A DNA stretch of 64,000 nucleotides from positions 1 through 64,000 of the forward strand of contig NZ_AEDD01000015.1 in assembly GCF_000179615.1 (NCBI RefSeq), given 5' to 3'. The notes beneath the pieces are model-generated. The model was not told where the DNA came from. It was given only the letters and a program-made list of their open reading frames with translations, and did not search any database. This DNA is from Paenibacillus curdlanolyticus YK9. GTDB lineage: Bacteria > Bacillota > Bacilli > Paenibacillales > Paenibacillaceae. Numbering within the stretch: position 1 is the first letter of the stretch; every line of letters begins with the position of its first letter. The position numbers and the translations under genes are program-made. Positions 34,101 to 42,112 of the stretch are shown in pieces.

Positions 34101-35483
34101 AGCCAGGAGCGCTTCAATCTGCCTCTGCGGGTCGCTAGTCGCCGCTTCACGGAAGAAGGACGGCGCCGTTGCTGAGCTGGCGAGCAGCTCGATCACATTT
34201 TGCCGATTATAGGGTCCTGGCGACTGCGCGGAAATATCGATTCCTAGCACATAGACCGAGGTGTTGCCGTCAGCCGGATTTTTGAGCTGGTTGGTCACTT
34301 CGAGCACGCGCTGGGAGGCAAGGATAATCTCATTGAATGTAGCCGATCTGCTCGAAATTTCGCTTACCAGCGTCGGGACGCTCTGCTGCAGCTGCACGAA
34401 GTACTTCCACGGGTCGTTCGGTACATCAGGGAAAAAGGTTGCGTCCGTATCGCCGGGCGCGGCATACGAATTCGGATAATTCGGGTTGATCGAGCGGTTC
34501 GCTTGGCCATCGGTTATGAGAATGACGGCACGGCGAAGGATGTCGTCCGACTGGGCAAAGCCCGGCGTCTTGAATAGTTCATAGGCAGCGCGGACGCCAG
34601 CCTCTGTATTCGTGTCTTCTGAGTAGGGGATCGCCCACATGAGGTTATCCAAAATGGTGTTGTTCGCGTAGCCGCTGTCATTCATGCTGTAAGGCAGCTC
34701 GGTTGCGGTTAACGGCGTGCCGGTGGCGACCGATTTGATCTGATTGGAGTTGTAGGCTGGAAGCGCCGGATTATAAACCGTGGCCAGATAGTTGGATAGC
34801 ACCGTATCAGGACGGCGAACGCCGGCATCGTCATAGATATCGCTGTATTTGATTTTGTAATAGTTGTAGTAGTTGTACAGGCTCAGCTCGGCGCTCGCCG
34901 CCATTGGAGCAGACTGGGTCAGAAAGGTGGTCAAGGCGGCGGCGCTAACGTTCGATTGGTTGCGGTAGCCTAGTATTTGGCCAATGTAATAGCCGGGAAA
35001 GGAGGAGGAACGCTTCCACTGGAACAATGTACCGAGATAATTGTACGAGAAGCCCGTGCTGGGGCTCTGATTCGGGAGGAATGCATCGCGCCCGTAAGGA
35101 ACGATGGTGACCGTCGTATTGCGGTTGACGGCCCACATCTGGTTGATCGTCGCAATAATCGCTCGCTTTGCCTGCGCGAACTTCAGGCTGCTGCCGGACA
35201 TCATGCTGGATGTGACGTCCAGCACGAACACGACATCGAGCGGATGGGACGGGTAGTACTCGAACGATGCGGCTTTGGCATCCAAATCTAACGTAACCGT
35301 CGCTTTGCAATCGCAATTCTCGGAAGATACGAGCTGAGCGCCCTTGGAGATCCGAAGCAGGTCGTTGTAGGTGACAAACCCGCCTGCCCCTTGATTTTGC
35401 CCGGCATCAAACAAGACGGACTCGCCGGACCCGATCCAATAATCGGCTTGTGCGCTGTCATTCGTTGGCCGTTCACTAGCCAC
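31137..35483 (-). CDS. Giant vWA domain protein with eight DUF11 repeats
   Basis: 1448 residues. After about 90 residues comes a von Willebrand A domain with MIDAS motif DVTSSMMSGSS and VILITDGQANRS. From about residue 640 eight roughly 100-residue DUF11 repeats follow, each starting like PG-E-VTFTLTVTNTGN and ending in ...VIVPP(N/D)...IG. DUF11 repeats form Ig-like stalks on cell surfaces. Unusually, there is no signal peptide at the GTG start (MASERPTND), no LPXTG and no C-terminal helix, so the route to the surface, if any, is unclear. It may be a spore or exosporium-type protein, but this is speculation. Confidence 0.85.
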   Translation of the reverse strand: MASERPTNDSAQADYWIGSGESVLFDAGQNQGAGGFVTYNDLLRISKGAQLVSSENCDCKATVTLDLDAKAASFEYYPSHPLDVVFVLDVTSSMMSGSSLKFAQAKRAIIATINQMWAVNRNTTVTIVPYGRDAFLPNQSPSTGFSYNYLGTLFQWKRSSSFPGYYIGQILGYRNQSNVSAAALTTFLTQSAPMAASAELSLYNYYNYYKIKYSDIYDDAGVRRPDTVLSNYLATVYNPALPAYNSNQIKSVATGTPLTATELPYSMNDSGYANNTILDNLMWAIPYSEDTNTEAGVRAAYELFKTPGFAQSDDILRRAVILITDGQANRSINPNYPNSYAAPGDTDATFFPDVPNDPWKYFVQLQQSVPTLVSEISSRSATFNEIILASQRVLEVTNQLKNPADGNTSVYVLGIDISAQSPGPYNRQNVIELLASSATAPSFFREAATSDPQRQIEALLAALVQDLFQLSAGLRVVLHDQINTALFAYVPGSIRISGIRDGLLLKSPNQPVIIDPDDPEFTIYPKAALLPDVSDATVSSSGTIVIDFGVLPVGLLSNTSNTRISLSYLVQSNPLANGDQLPTNIDQETYVTFNEPSHQQSAAGVVVYDTPPRTLFFQSPTIACSCSPFAALSVLKVPDRSTAFAGEQVNYIIQVVNTGNLPLTSIKVDDALLGIHLTIPALAPLQSFVATFPYIVPPNTPIGPLTNTVVVTNEAFADPHTATAVVLIVNTPSLLFTKTVNKKQAHPGELVTFTLTTTNNGNIDLVNVRVTDPLLGIDTVIDRIPQGATITADFPYIIPLNATIGSIIVNVATTVVESLPPLTVGATVEVLDTSLLAIEKLVDRTQAAPGETVIFTLIVTNKGNAPLTNVRVTDPTLGLDTTLPSLAAQQSTPITFPFLIPLETTPKTYFNTAAAISDQTGPVEGSAQLEVLPTPAVGLAKKADRLTAAPGETIQYELIVANPGNVALGPFRLTDELLGIDQTVSGLAVGESQRFEATYTVPLNALIGSTIANLASAVSPEAGTVQAEAIVTVVGAVLGLSKSVEPAFAMPGQTVFYHLSVTNLSSSPQTNVRLIDATLGLSETVPLLQGGETIVRTIPFVIPNVPDGTVIPNRFTCSSDQALEQSAEAEVVAYTELTSTALRVTKLPNGTVAAPGGTIVYAVTVANIGAATATDIIIRDSLTGTQQRIAVLVADEERIVTFSYDVPAHTAQGTIVRNRVIVTSPQTDPVESEADVIIALPHFLLQLTNVVDRPVAEPGSLVYFTVTVRNNSVFTLTNVRIFENLTAFTTSLPSLAPGESRAFTLPFRIPPDAIGGTEYVSIATAYSNETPFEQAPASTVTFTIPDFKIRETVDRPVVFGGETVHFTITSTNTGNVDLIRYRFAAPLLGVVFQTERFPIGAVITGRFPFVTPETDEDIVIPSPVTGQADNAGPKQAEASVIVIPEDDE

Positions 35484-35628
35484 CTTTCCACCCCTTTTCC
35501 GTATGCTGCATAGTCGATTTTATGCATGCGCAGGATATAACATGTGGCAACATTGCGCGAATGTAGCGGGACGGGTGAGATAGAGGAATGGAAGAGAAGT
35601 ATGTTTATCGGGCTGCCAGCTTGGCAGA

Positions 35629-36024
35629 TTACGAGGCCATAGCCGCATGGGGGGCCAACCAGCTGAACTCGGGAATATTGCGCAGGATGCCGAAGCTAAT
35701 CGTTAACGTTAACATAGCGGCCATTAGGAGTTTGCTCGCAGGCTGCAGTTGTTTCTTGTTGGCAATGAAGTAGGCCAGATAAAGCGGCAGCAGAGCGAAT
35801 ATGAGCGAATTGTAACGGAAAGCCTGCTCCATATCGAGCGCCAACAAAGCTTTGGCAGCTCTAGTGACGCCACAGCCCGGGCAGTAGAAGCCGGTGAGCT
35901 CATGAAAAAGGCAAGGAATGCCGAGGCCTGTCAACGGCAGCCAGACTTTAAGATACAACAGTCCCCCAACGACAAACGAGGAACCCCAAGCTAGCTTGAG
36001 GTTCCTCCTGCGAATGGGCGCCAT
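35629..36024 (-). CDS. DUF2752 domain membrane protein
   Basis: 131 residues with three membrane helices and the DUF2752 signature LTGFYCPGCGVTRAAKALL, two Cys within a helix start. The family is widespread and uncharacterised. It starts 2 bp after the stop of the DUF4234 gene, so the two form an operon of small membrane proteins. Its 3' end faces away from the giant vWA gene. Confidence 0.85.
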   Translation of the reverse strand: MAPIRRRNLKLAWGSSFVVGGLLYLKVWLPLTGLGIPCLFHELTGFYCPGCGVTRAAKALLALDMEQAFRYNSLIFALLPLYLAYFIANKKQLQPASKLLMAAMLTLTISFGILRNIPEFSWLAPHAAMAS

Positions 36025-36026
36025 GC

Positions 36027-36368
36027 TTAGGCAGCCATCCGGTTAATATCTGCTTGTGCAAGCGCATACGTTACGATACCTAGTCCAAAAATGTTCAAGA
36101 CTACGTACAGCGTCGAGTTGTTGGATACCGGCAAGCCGTGTTGGCGCTGAGCTTCGTCGATGTGCTTGCCCAACTGGTAAGCCCAAATATAGTTCCAAAT
36201 CCCGCAAGTAACGAGCACGAGGAGGAAATGCTTTCCGCCTGTGAAATCACGATCCCCGCTGAGCTTTCCTGCATCTTCAGTCATCACAATAAACCAATAA
36301 ATCGCGTAAATTCCGCATGTAATGAAAGATAAAATGATTGCTGCTGCGACGCCCCTCTTGTTAACCAC
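36027..36368 (-). CDS. DUF4234 domain membrane protein
   Basis: 113 residues. ILSFITCGIYAIYWFIVMTEDAG and LLVLVTCGIWNYIWAYQLGKHID are the two repeated CGIY/WxxYW elements of DUF4234, followed by a third helix. It is the first gene of the pair with the DUF2752 gene. Function is unknown. The pair DUF4234 plus DUF2752 recurs in Firmicutes as far as I recall, which suggests a joint membrane role. Confidence 0.85.
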   Translation of the reverse strand: MVNKRGVAAAIILSFITCGIYAIYWFIVMTEDAGKLSGDRDFTGGKHFLLVLVTCGIWNYIWAYQLGKHIDEAQRQHGLPVSNNSTLYVVLNIFGLGIVTYALAQADINRMAA

Positions 36369-36527
36369 AACACACCGTCCTAGATCATATTTTCTAGCAG
36401 AGAATACATCTAAAAACCTGAATTAAATTCCAAAAAACAACATTTTTATTATATGAGAATAAATCAATGCTGACAATAAATATTTTGTAAAAAATAAGAA
36501 AACAGTGTCGAAACGCAACAAAAGCCA

Positions 36528-36556
36528 GCGTTATCCTTACGGAAAGCTGGCTTTGT
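36528..36556 (-). terminator. Terminator of the TetR gene
   Basis: On the minus strand AAAGCCAGC pairs with GCTGGCTTT across a 6-bp loop and is followed by a T-containing tract. Confidence 0.7.
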
Positions 36557-36580
36557 GAAATAAAGGCGATGTCTGCGCGG

Positions 36581-37228
36581 CTATGTTTCCTTCATTTGTT
36601 CATGGTCCTCTGGGCTGCGTACTGGCAAATCCCGCAGTCCAAACGTAGTGAGCGGCCCGAAATTAATGATGTTCGTCATCATCGCGCCCATCTCACGGGG
36701 GGTTAGGGACATCCCGGATTCGAACCAATGCATAATCATCCCAAGGTTCGCTGACGATACGAAGGCAATCATGTAGTCGATCGGAACAGGTAGACCATTG
36801 CTGCGAGGCAGGTAGTTGAACTTCTCGTATACATTCTTGCTTATCAGCTTTCGCAATTGGATCGCATAAGAGAGGTCTCCCTTGGGACCAAGCATGACCC
36901 GGTAGAAGTCAGCATGTTTTCCCAGCTCCTCGAACAACTCAATAATAACCGGGTATGGCTCGTTCTTGTTCGCATATTGGATCGACTGCTGAGGGTCTAT
37001 TCGAACGATGATGGTACGCATCTGTTCAAACACCGCTTCCTTGAGCTGCTGAACCATGTCGGGAACGTCTTGATAATGCAAGTAGAAGGTCCCCCGATTT
37101 ACCTCGGCCCGATTGGCGATATCCGTAACGGTTACGTGCTCCAGCCCTTTTTCTTCAATCAGGCTCATTAGCGCATCGTATAACAGCTGCTTCGTTCGCT
37201 GCTGTCTCCGATCCATTTTGTCAGCCAT
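36581..37228 (-). CDS. TetR/AcrR family regulator
   Basis: A 215-residue regulator: RTKQLLYDALMSLIEEKGLEHVTVTDIANRAEVNRGTFYLHYQD, then a TetR_C_8-like C-terminal domain (SSANLGMIMHWFESGM). ATG 37228 follows GAGGTG; a longer in-frame reading from 37426 would overlap the divergent gene and its operator. It is divergent from a YhgE-like membrane gene and probably represses it through the dyad at 37354-37397. Confidence 0.88.
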   Translation of the reverse strand: MADKMDRRQQRTKQLLYDALMSLIEEKGLEHVTVTDIANRAEVNRGTFYLHYQDVPDMVQQLKEAVFEQMRTIIVRIDPQQSIQYANKNEPYPVIIELFEELGKHADFYRVMLGPKGDLSYAIQLRKLISKNVYEKFNYLPRSNGLPVPIDYMIAFVSSANLGMIMHWFESGMSLTPREMGAMMTNIINFGPLTTFGLRDLPVRSPEDHEQMKET

Positions 37229-37353
37229 CCGGCAGCACCTCGCATTCCCGCATTCTAAAATTATTGATGATCCCAGTGAACACTGGCACGCCTCAGTGAT
37301 GATTAATGAACACTGCGCGCAGAAGTGATTATTGTCTTTCTTTGCTCCTTTAT

Positions 37354-37397
37354 TATAATAAACAGTGTGATTATTAATCAACATTGTGTTTATTATA
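37354..37397. promoter_or_regulatory. Large dyad operator between tetR and the YhgE-like gene
   Basis: Perfect 11-bp arms TATAATAAACA (37354-37364) and TGTTTATTATA (37387-37397) enclose a second dyad GATTA-T-TAATC. The outer arms contain TATAAT and TATTATA sequences usable as -10 elements in both directions, so a bound TetR dimer would cover both promoters. Confidence 0.6.
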
Positions 37398-37419
37398 AAA
37401 TGAAGGAGCGTAAAACCAT

Positions 37420-38592
37420 ATGGCATTGTTAAAACAAAAAATGGTATGGATCGGCTTGCTGATTCTGATGCTTGTATTCGTTATTTTCGGCGCGGCAATG
37501 ATGGGCTCGGTGGTGTCTGTGAAGCCGAAGAATGTACCGGTGGCGCTCGTCGTGCTTGATCAATCCGTTGACCTGCCTACAGGCGGCAAGCTGGCGATCG
37601 GCGAGACATTGAAGGAAAAGCTGACGGCGAATAAGCAGCTGCCGCTGACTTGGACGGTTGTGGCGACAGAAGAGGAAGCGCGGGCGGGGTTGGATGACCG
37701 CGAATATTATGGCGCATTGGTGCTGCCAGCTGACCTTAGCGCGGGTGTTGCTTCGATCATGAGCCCGACGCCGAAGGCGGCAACGGCGCTCGTCATTGCG
37801 AACGAAGGCTTGAATTCGCAGGCTGCAACCGTAGTGAAGCAGGGCCTTGGGCTCGCGATCAAAATGGTCAATACGGAGCTGTCCAAGTCGATGCTCGAGC
37901 AAATGGGGAAAGCGACAGGGCAAATCCCGGTTGCCTCGGCGCAGGCGCTGCTGTCCCCGATCAACGTCACGGAAGAGACCGTTCACGCGGTAGGAACGAA
38001 CAATGCGACGGGCAATGCGCCAGGCATGCTGACGCAAATTATGTGGATGGGCAGCCTGGTTACAGCCATGGTGCTGTTCCTCTCTAATGGGAGTGCACGC
38101 AAGACAGGAGCGGGCAGATGGGGGACGCTCATTGCGCAGCCGATTGTCGGTACCGTATTCGTCGGATTCGGCTCGGGCTTCCTCGTATGGATGGCATCCT
38201 CGTGGTACGGCATGGAGCTTGCGCAAGCAACGGCAACTTGGATGTTCCTGTGGCTGGCGGGATCGGCATTTTTCCTCTTGCAGTCGGCATTGCTCAATTG
38301 GATCGGCTTCCCTGCCATGGGGATTCTCGTGCTGCTTATGTTCTTCTCCATGCCACTGCTGAACATGGCGCCGGAGTTTTTGTCAGCAGCTTCCCATGAC
38401 TGGATTTATTCGTGGACGCCGCTCAAATTCGTCGCAGTCGGCTTGCGCGAAGTGATGTACTTCGGCGGGTTAGGCGCGGCAAGCGACAACGCTGCGGTAC
38501 TCTGGTCCATCGCAGGCGGCTTCCTCGTGCTGCTATTATTGTCCGGATTGAAAAAAGGCAAAGCGACGACAGCTGTGAATTCAGCGGCTTAA
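37420..38592 (+). CDS. YhgE/Pip-like (DUF3533-type) membrane protein
   Basis: A 390-residue protein with the ABC-2/YhgE layout: one N-terminal helix (WIGLLILMLVFVIFGAAMMG), an approximately 170-residue extracytoplasmic domain, and five to six helices at the C-terminus from about residue 205. Relatives export proteins or lipids, or serve as phage receptors, in Gram-positives. No ABC ATPase is next to it. A TetR gene is divergent, as is common for this family. AAGGAG lies 11 bases before the ATG. Confidence 0.8.
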   Translation: MALLKQKMVWIGLLILMLVFVIFGAAMMGSVVSVKPKNVPVALVVLDQSVDLPTGGKLAIGETLKEKLTANKQLPLTWTVVATEEEARAGLDDREYYGALVLPADLSAGVASIMSPTPKAATALVIANEGLNSQAATVVKQGLGLAIKMVNTELSKSMLEQMGKATGQIPVASAQALLSPINVTEETVHAVGTNNATGNAPGMLTQIMWMGSLVTAMVLFLSNGSARKTGAGRWGTLIAQPIVGTVFVGFGSGFLVWMASSWYGMELAQATATWMFLWLAGSAFFLLQSALLNWIGFPAMGILVLLMFFSMPLLNMAPEFLSAASHDWIYSWTPLKFVAVGLREVMYFGGLGAASDNAAVLWSIAGGFLVLLLLSGLKKGKATTAVNSAA

Positions 38593-38778
38593 GGGTAAGG
38601 TGAGGAAATGAAAGAGTATTCCATGTGACGCGACTAACGCTATGTAGAATGAGGGTTTCATATAAATGATTGCATAATCGAAAGCATATAGTATTAGTGT
38701 TATGTCCAAAATGATTAGCAAGAGGAATAGGGAAATGACAGTTTTTAATAAATAGGTTTTTGTGATGGAATCCTTCAT
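38581..38778 (-). CDS. Small two-helix membrane protein
   Basis: 65 residues with two helices (TVISLFLLLIILDITLILYAF and FYIALVASHGILFHFLTLPL). GGAGGAGG lies about 12 bases before the ATG. It overlaps the 3' end of the convergent YhgE-like gene by 12 bp. It sits downstream of the sigma-factor module but beyond that module's terminator. B. subtilis encodes a small membrane anti-sigma factor (RsiO) near sigO; this protein is shorter and I see no convincing match. Confidence 0.5.
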   Translation of the reverse strand: MKDSITKTYLLKTVISLFLLLIILDITLILYAFDYAIIYMKPSFYIALVASHGILFHFLTLPLSR

Positions 38779-38869
38779 TTAGGTTATTCGCCTCCTCCGA
38801 AAAGTTCTTTTTCTACTGACGAATAGTACCCTTTCTTGGTTTTTCCAGTATATGATTTTTCCGTAAATA

Positions 38870-38903
38870 AGCAAAGAGGCCCCTGGCCCGGGACCTCTTT
38901 GCT
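38870..38903 (-). terminator. Terminator of the sigma-factor operon
   Basis: On the minus strand AGCAAAGAGG pairs with CCTCTTTGCT around a GC-rich centre with its own CCCGGG-type arm. It begins right after the stop of the RsoA-like gene. Confidence 0.7.
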
Positions 38904-39152
38904 TTATTTATGATGCTGGTCATCGATATGGCGGCAAAAATCAGTAAAGTCAGGCGTCGTGTGGAGATCATAGGACATAATTTTTTTAATTACGGTTTCG
39001 ATGATGACCTGCTCCAGATCGTCCTGACGATCACCCTTCATCTTGCATCGCGCCCCATGAATAGCGGGAGCGATGTAGGAAATGACTGTGACCAAAGCTT
39101 CTTTGTCTCCATCCTGGGCACGGGCGACTAATTCAAAAAGATCATTTTCCAT
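38904..39152 (-). CDS. RsoA-like HTH_16 co-sigma factor
   Basis: 82 residues beginning MENDLFELVARAQDGDKEALVTVISYIAPAI, the pattern of the HTH_16 family that includes B. subtilis RsoA and resembles sigma region 2. In B. subtilis RsoA pairs with SigO to make a two-subunit sigma factor. Here it is the last gene of a three-gene operon: its start overlaps the YvrJ-like stop by 11 bases. The gene order and length support the same role. Target promoters are unknown. Confidence 0.75.
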   Translation of the reverse strand: MENDLFELVARAQDGDKEALVTVISYIAPAIHGARCKMKGDRQDDLEQVIIETVIKKIMSYDLHTTPDFTDFCRHIDDQHHK

Positions 39153-39312
39153 GGCTTTCCTCGCTCATTTTTTTAGTGATAACTTCTGTTAGCTTCATGA
39201 TGCTTTCGTTGAGTACTTCAAGGCGTTTCTCAAAACGGATAAGCAAATAACCTGTTAACACAATGGGAAAGCCGACTTGGCTGATTGCAGTTAGCAGAGA
39301 TGCTTCGTCCAA
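39142..39312 (-). CDS. YvrJ family small membrane protein
   Basis: Translation of the minus strand from TTG 39312 gives 56 residues: MDEASLLTAISQVGFPIVLT, then GYLLIRFEKRLEVLNESIMK and a Lys/Glu-rich end. This is the YvrJ pattern: a short N-terminus, one membrane helix with VGFPIV, and a basic coil. AAGGAGGTGATCGC, an almost perfect SD, precedes the TTG. It starts 5 bp after the sigma gene stop and overlaps the RsoA-like gene. B. subtilis yvrJ also lies with sigO and rsoA. Function is unknown. Confidence 0.75.
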   Translation of the reverse strand: MDEASLLTAISQVGFPIVLTGYLLIRFEKRLEVLNESIMKLTEVITKKMSEESHGK

Positions 39313-39317
39313 AGCGA

Positions 39318-39920
39318 TCACCTCCTTCCAGTCATGGCTTGACGAAGGTTCCGAAGGGCAAGGTTTCTTGTCTTTCCTACTGCCTGGGGCGATACGCCAA
39401 TCATCTTCGCGATCTCATTGTCCTTATAGCTGAGGGCATAGCAGAGCATCGTTACTTGCTGCTGTTTTTGAGAAAGCTGGCTAAATGCTTGTGCCAATTG
39501 TTCATTAGATAGAAAGTCAACAAACCTCGCAGGATCTGGGCATATCGGTTCAGCTTGAGCTAGCTGGGTTGAATTTGTTAGTCTTTCGCCCAGCGTGGAG
39601 CTGCCCCCCTCACCTTTTAAAGGAAGGTCAAAGATAAGGGGCATGTTTATATCGAGCTTTTGCTGTTTCCGCATTTGATCAAGCGTGCAATACTTTATCG
39701 TAGATAAGAGATATTTTATAAATCGGATACGGAAGAAATGTTTACGGAATCGGTCCTCAAGCGCTCTTTTTTCTTCAGCATTGCCATCAAGAGCATTAAC
39801 CAGCAGCTCGATATGCTGATCCTGTTGGAAAAATTCCTGAACGACACGGTCTTTAAATACGGTTTGGTGGCAGTCGCAATAATCATAGAATCGGGTGCGT
39901 TGATCTTCTGATAGCGCCAT
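39318..39920 (-). CDS. SigO-like RNA polymerase sigma factor
   Basis: 200 residues. The C-terminal part has a region-4 helix-turn-helix, SQKQQQVTMLCYALSYKDNEIAKMIGVSPQAVGKTRNLALRNLRQAM, and the middle has RKHFFRIRFIKYLLSTIKYC. A full region 2 is not apparent, which matches B. subtilis SigO, whose region-2-like function is supplied by RsoA. ATG 39920 has TAGGAGTG 6 bases upstream; a TTG at 39938 would cover that site. It heads the operon with the YvrJ and RsoA-like genes. Confidence 0.75.
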   Translation of the reverse strand: MALSEDQRTRFYDYCDCHQTVFKDRVVQEFFQQDQHIELLVNALDGNAEEKRALEDRFRKHFFRIRFIKYLLSTIKYCTLDQMRKQQKLDINMPLIFDLPLKGEGGSSTLGERLTNSTQLAQAEPICPDPARFVDFLSNEQLAQAFSQLSQKQQQVTMLCYALSYKDNEIAKMIGVSPQAVGKTRNLALRNLRQAMTGRR

Positions 39921-40025
39921 TTGGTTCACTCCTAGCAAAGCAATTCAATCTCCCTACGCTACTAAAGTGTGAGAAGGGGATAATTAATCAACCAAAACAG
40001 GAACATACGTTCTTATTTTTGGTGC

Positions 40026-40064
40026 AAAAAAACCCCTTCGCAATAAAAAAAAGGGGATCATACG
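40026..40064 (-). terminator. Probable terminator of the 40219 lipoprotein gene
   Basis: On the minus strand CCCCTT and AAGGGG arms are followed by TTTTTTT. It lies about 155 bp past the lipoprotein stop. Confidence 0.6.
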
Positions 40065-40218
40065 TTCGTTTTAGGAGTATACCACATTCACCCATTTTAG
40101 GGGAATGGTCTTCGAGTGCTAGAGGAAAAAGGGGCGCCGGCATATAACGCAAACATACGTAAGCTTGTTCAGCGCGCACGGGTCTGCTTTCGGACAATCA
40201 TTTCATAATGGCTTGGAA

Positions 40219-40869
40219 TTAATCAAAACGCAGCGTGAAAAGAAGGCCATATTCGAGGCTGCTTAGCGAATCCGGTGAAAAATCCGCGGTGTGAATCATG
40301 TCATTGCTCGTAGCCTGCATGCCCCACACGTAAATCGGCGCTGCATCGGTAAGCGAACGAGGTTCGCTAGGCTGGATCAATCCGCGCGTGCTCAGCTTTT
40401 TGTCCCATGGAATGGTGAAGGTCGCGAGGCTGGAGCCATCGCCGCGCATCGTTGCTACTTTAATGGTTGTGAACTGCTCTTGATTGCTGCTTGCGCTGGT
40501 AACCGTATCGATTGAAATGATAAGTTCAATTTCGCGCTGATCGGTATCTTTGGCATTGAGAAACAAGTCGCTAAGCGAGCCGGCCAAGCTGGCTTTTTTG
40601 CCGTCTTTCCATAGCTCAATATCCAGGGCAGCATTGTGCTTAGCGCCTTCGTACTGTACTTTGAACGCTCCTGACATTAGGCCTAGAAAAGGTTGAAACT
40701 TCTTGCCATCCCCCTTAAACAGGTCAACGGGGGTAATCGTCACGGTACGGGCTTCAGCCGCAGCAGGCGACGCATTCCCGCGAATCGAGTCGGATGGCGC
40801 TGTTTCTTTCGTGCAGCTGGATAAAGCAATGAGCAGGACCAGCAAGCATAGGCCTTTGAATAATCGCAA
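40219..40869 (-). CDS. Lipoprotein of unknown function
   Basis: 216 residues starting with a lipoprotein signal peptide: MRLFKGLCLLVLLIALSSC, with lipobox L-S-S-C near residue 19, so the mature protein would be anchored to the outer face of the membrane. The rest is beta-rich with no known domain. The start is TTG 40869 behind AAAGGGTGA. It lies upstream of the sigma operon on the same strand but is separated by a terminator and about 300 bp. Confidence 0.7.
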   Translation of the reverse strand: MRLFKGLCLLVLLIALSSCTKETAPSDSIRGNASPAAAEARTVTITPVDLFKGDGKKFQPFLGLMSGAFKVQYEGAKHNAALDIELWKDGKKASLAGSLSDLFLNAKDTDQREIELIISIDTVTSASSNQEQFTTIKVATMRGDGSSLATFTIPWDKKLSTRGLIQPSEPRSLTDAAPIYVWGMQATSNDMIHTADFSPDSLSSLEYGLLFTLRFD

Positions 40870-41076
40870 GCAGCATTCACCCTTTCTGGATTGCGTCGAG
40901 CCTTATTTTTGAAAATTATACCATTCCTAATAATCGTCTGTAAAAGCCTTTACCAGTATGCTCCGCCAGTGGAGAGATTGTGGAATCGGCTAAAACCTTG
41001 CATAATGGTGCACAGCATGCACGGCTTTCGATAATCGGGGGCGTTATAGTAAATGGCGAAAGGATGTCGGTGGACG

Positions 41077-41937
41077 ATGGAATGGGTAGAACGGATGAAC
41101 GCGGCGATTCGCTATATCGAGGATCATATGCAGGAGGAAATTTCATATGCCGACGCGGCGAAGGCTGCTTGTTGCTCGTCGTATCATTTTCAGCGAATGT
41201 TCTCATTTATAACGGATGTTTCCTTGGGGGAATACATTCGCAGGCGACGGCTGACGCTCGCTGCGTTCGACCTTCAGCATAGCGCGATCAAGGTGGTTGA
41301 CCTTGCGCTCCGCTATGGCTACGAATCGCCGGAGGCTTTCACCCGCGCATTCGTCCAGCTCCATGGCACGACGCCGACAGAAGCGCGCAAAGCCGGTACC
41401 GTGCTCAAAGCTTACCCGCCGATGTCCTTTCAACTCTCGATTAAAGGGGTTGCGGGGATGAATTATCGAATCGAAGAAGCAGGGCCGTTCTCGGTCGTCG
41501 GGCTGCAGGAGCAGGTGGGCACAGAGGAGGCATTCAGCAGAATACCGGGCTTGTGGGCAGACGCGCGGGATCGCGGCATATTCGGCGTATTGTGGGATAT
41601 TCGTCAAGAGGGATGTCCAATCGGGGGTATCCTCGGGGTTTGCGCGAATGGGGAGTTCGGGAGGAATGAATCGTTTGAATACTGGCTGGCGATTGCGTCC
41701 GATTCCGATTGCACGGAGCTTCCGGAGGGGATGAACAAACTGGACTTTCCGCAAGCGACGTGGGCCGTGTTCGACGCGCCCGGACCGCCGGAAAACCTCC
41801 AAGACATCTGGAGGAGGCTCTATACCGAGTGGGTCCCTGTATCGGGCTATGAGTTGGCGTACTTGCCGACGATTGAGAACTATCTGCCGATGGAGGAGAA
41901 TAGGAACGAGCTTTGGGTACCGGTGGTGAAAAAATAA
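41077..41937 (+). CDS. AraC family regulator with GyrI-like effector domain
   Basis: 286 residues. The N-terminal 100 residues are a double helix-turn-helix AraC domain (AAKAACCSSYHFQRMFSFIT and ALRYGYESPEAFTRAFVQLHGTTPTEAR). The C-terminal half, from MNYRIEEAGPFSVVGLQEQVG to the end, is a GyrI-like/BacT effector-binding domain as in Rob. I prefer ATG 41077 with AAAGGAT upstream over ATG 41053. Such regulators respond to hydrophobic or peptide ligands. No target gene is adjacent. Confidence 0.88.
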   Translation: MEWVERMNAAIRYIEDHMQEEISYADAAKAACCSSYHFQRMFSFITDVSLGEYIRRRRLTLAAFDLQHSAIKVVDLALRYGYESPEAFTRAFVQLHGTTPTEARKAGTVLKAYPPMSFQLSIKGVAGMNYRIEEAGPFSVVGLQEQVGTEEAFSRIPGLWADARDRGIFGVLWDIRQEGCPIGGILGVCANGEFGRNESFEYWLAIASDSDCTELPEGMNKLDFPQATWAVFDAPGPPENLQDIWRRLYTEWVPVSGYELAYLPTIENYLPMEENRNELWVPVVKK

Positions 41938-41977
41938 AACAAGGCGACTGGCTGCGGGCCAGTCGTCTTGTTTTATT
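41934..41977. terminator. Strong bidirectional terminator
   Basis: AAAACAAGGCGACTGGC and GCCAGTCGTCTTGTTTT form a long stem, with one wobble position, around a TGCG-type loop. It directly follows the AraC gene. Confidence 0.92.
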
Positions 41978-42112
41978 TGGGTAAAGGTACAATGGCGAGC
42001 CGCTGCATGCTGCTGGAAGGGCGATCCGCATGGGGGCGTTGCGTCTTTTGTATGTGTGATCGGACAAGCGTAATGTAATTTTTTGGGCGGGGGCGGTGCG
42101 ATGCAGTCCCCA

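Noticed and set aside
35588-35773. Short plus-strand frame beginning MEEKYVYRAASLADYEAIAAW, which looks like the start of a GNAT domain
   Set aside because: It lies antisense to the DUF2752 gene, loses any GNAT character after about 25 codons, and the minus-strand gene is well supported.
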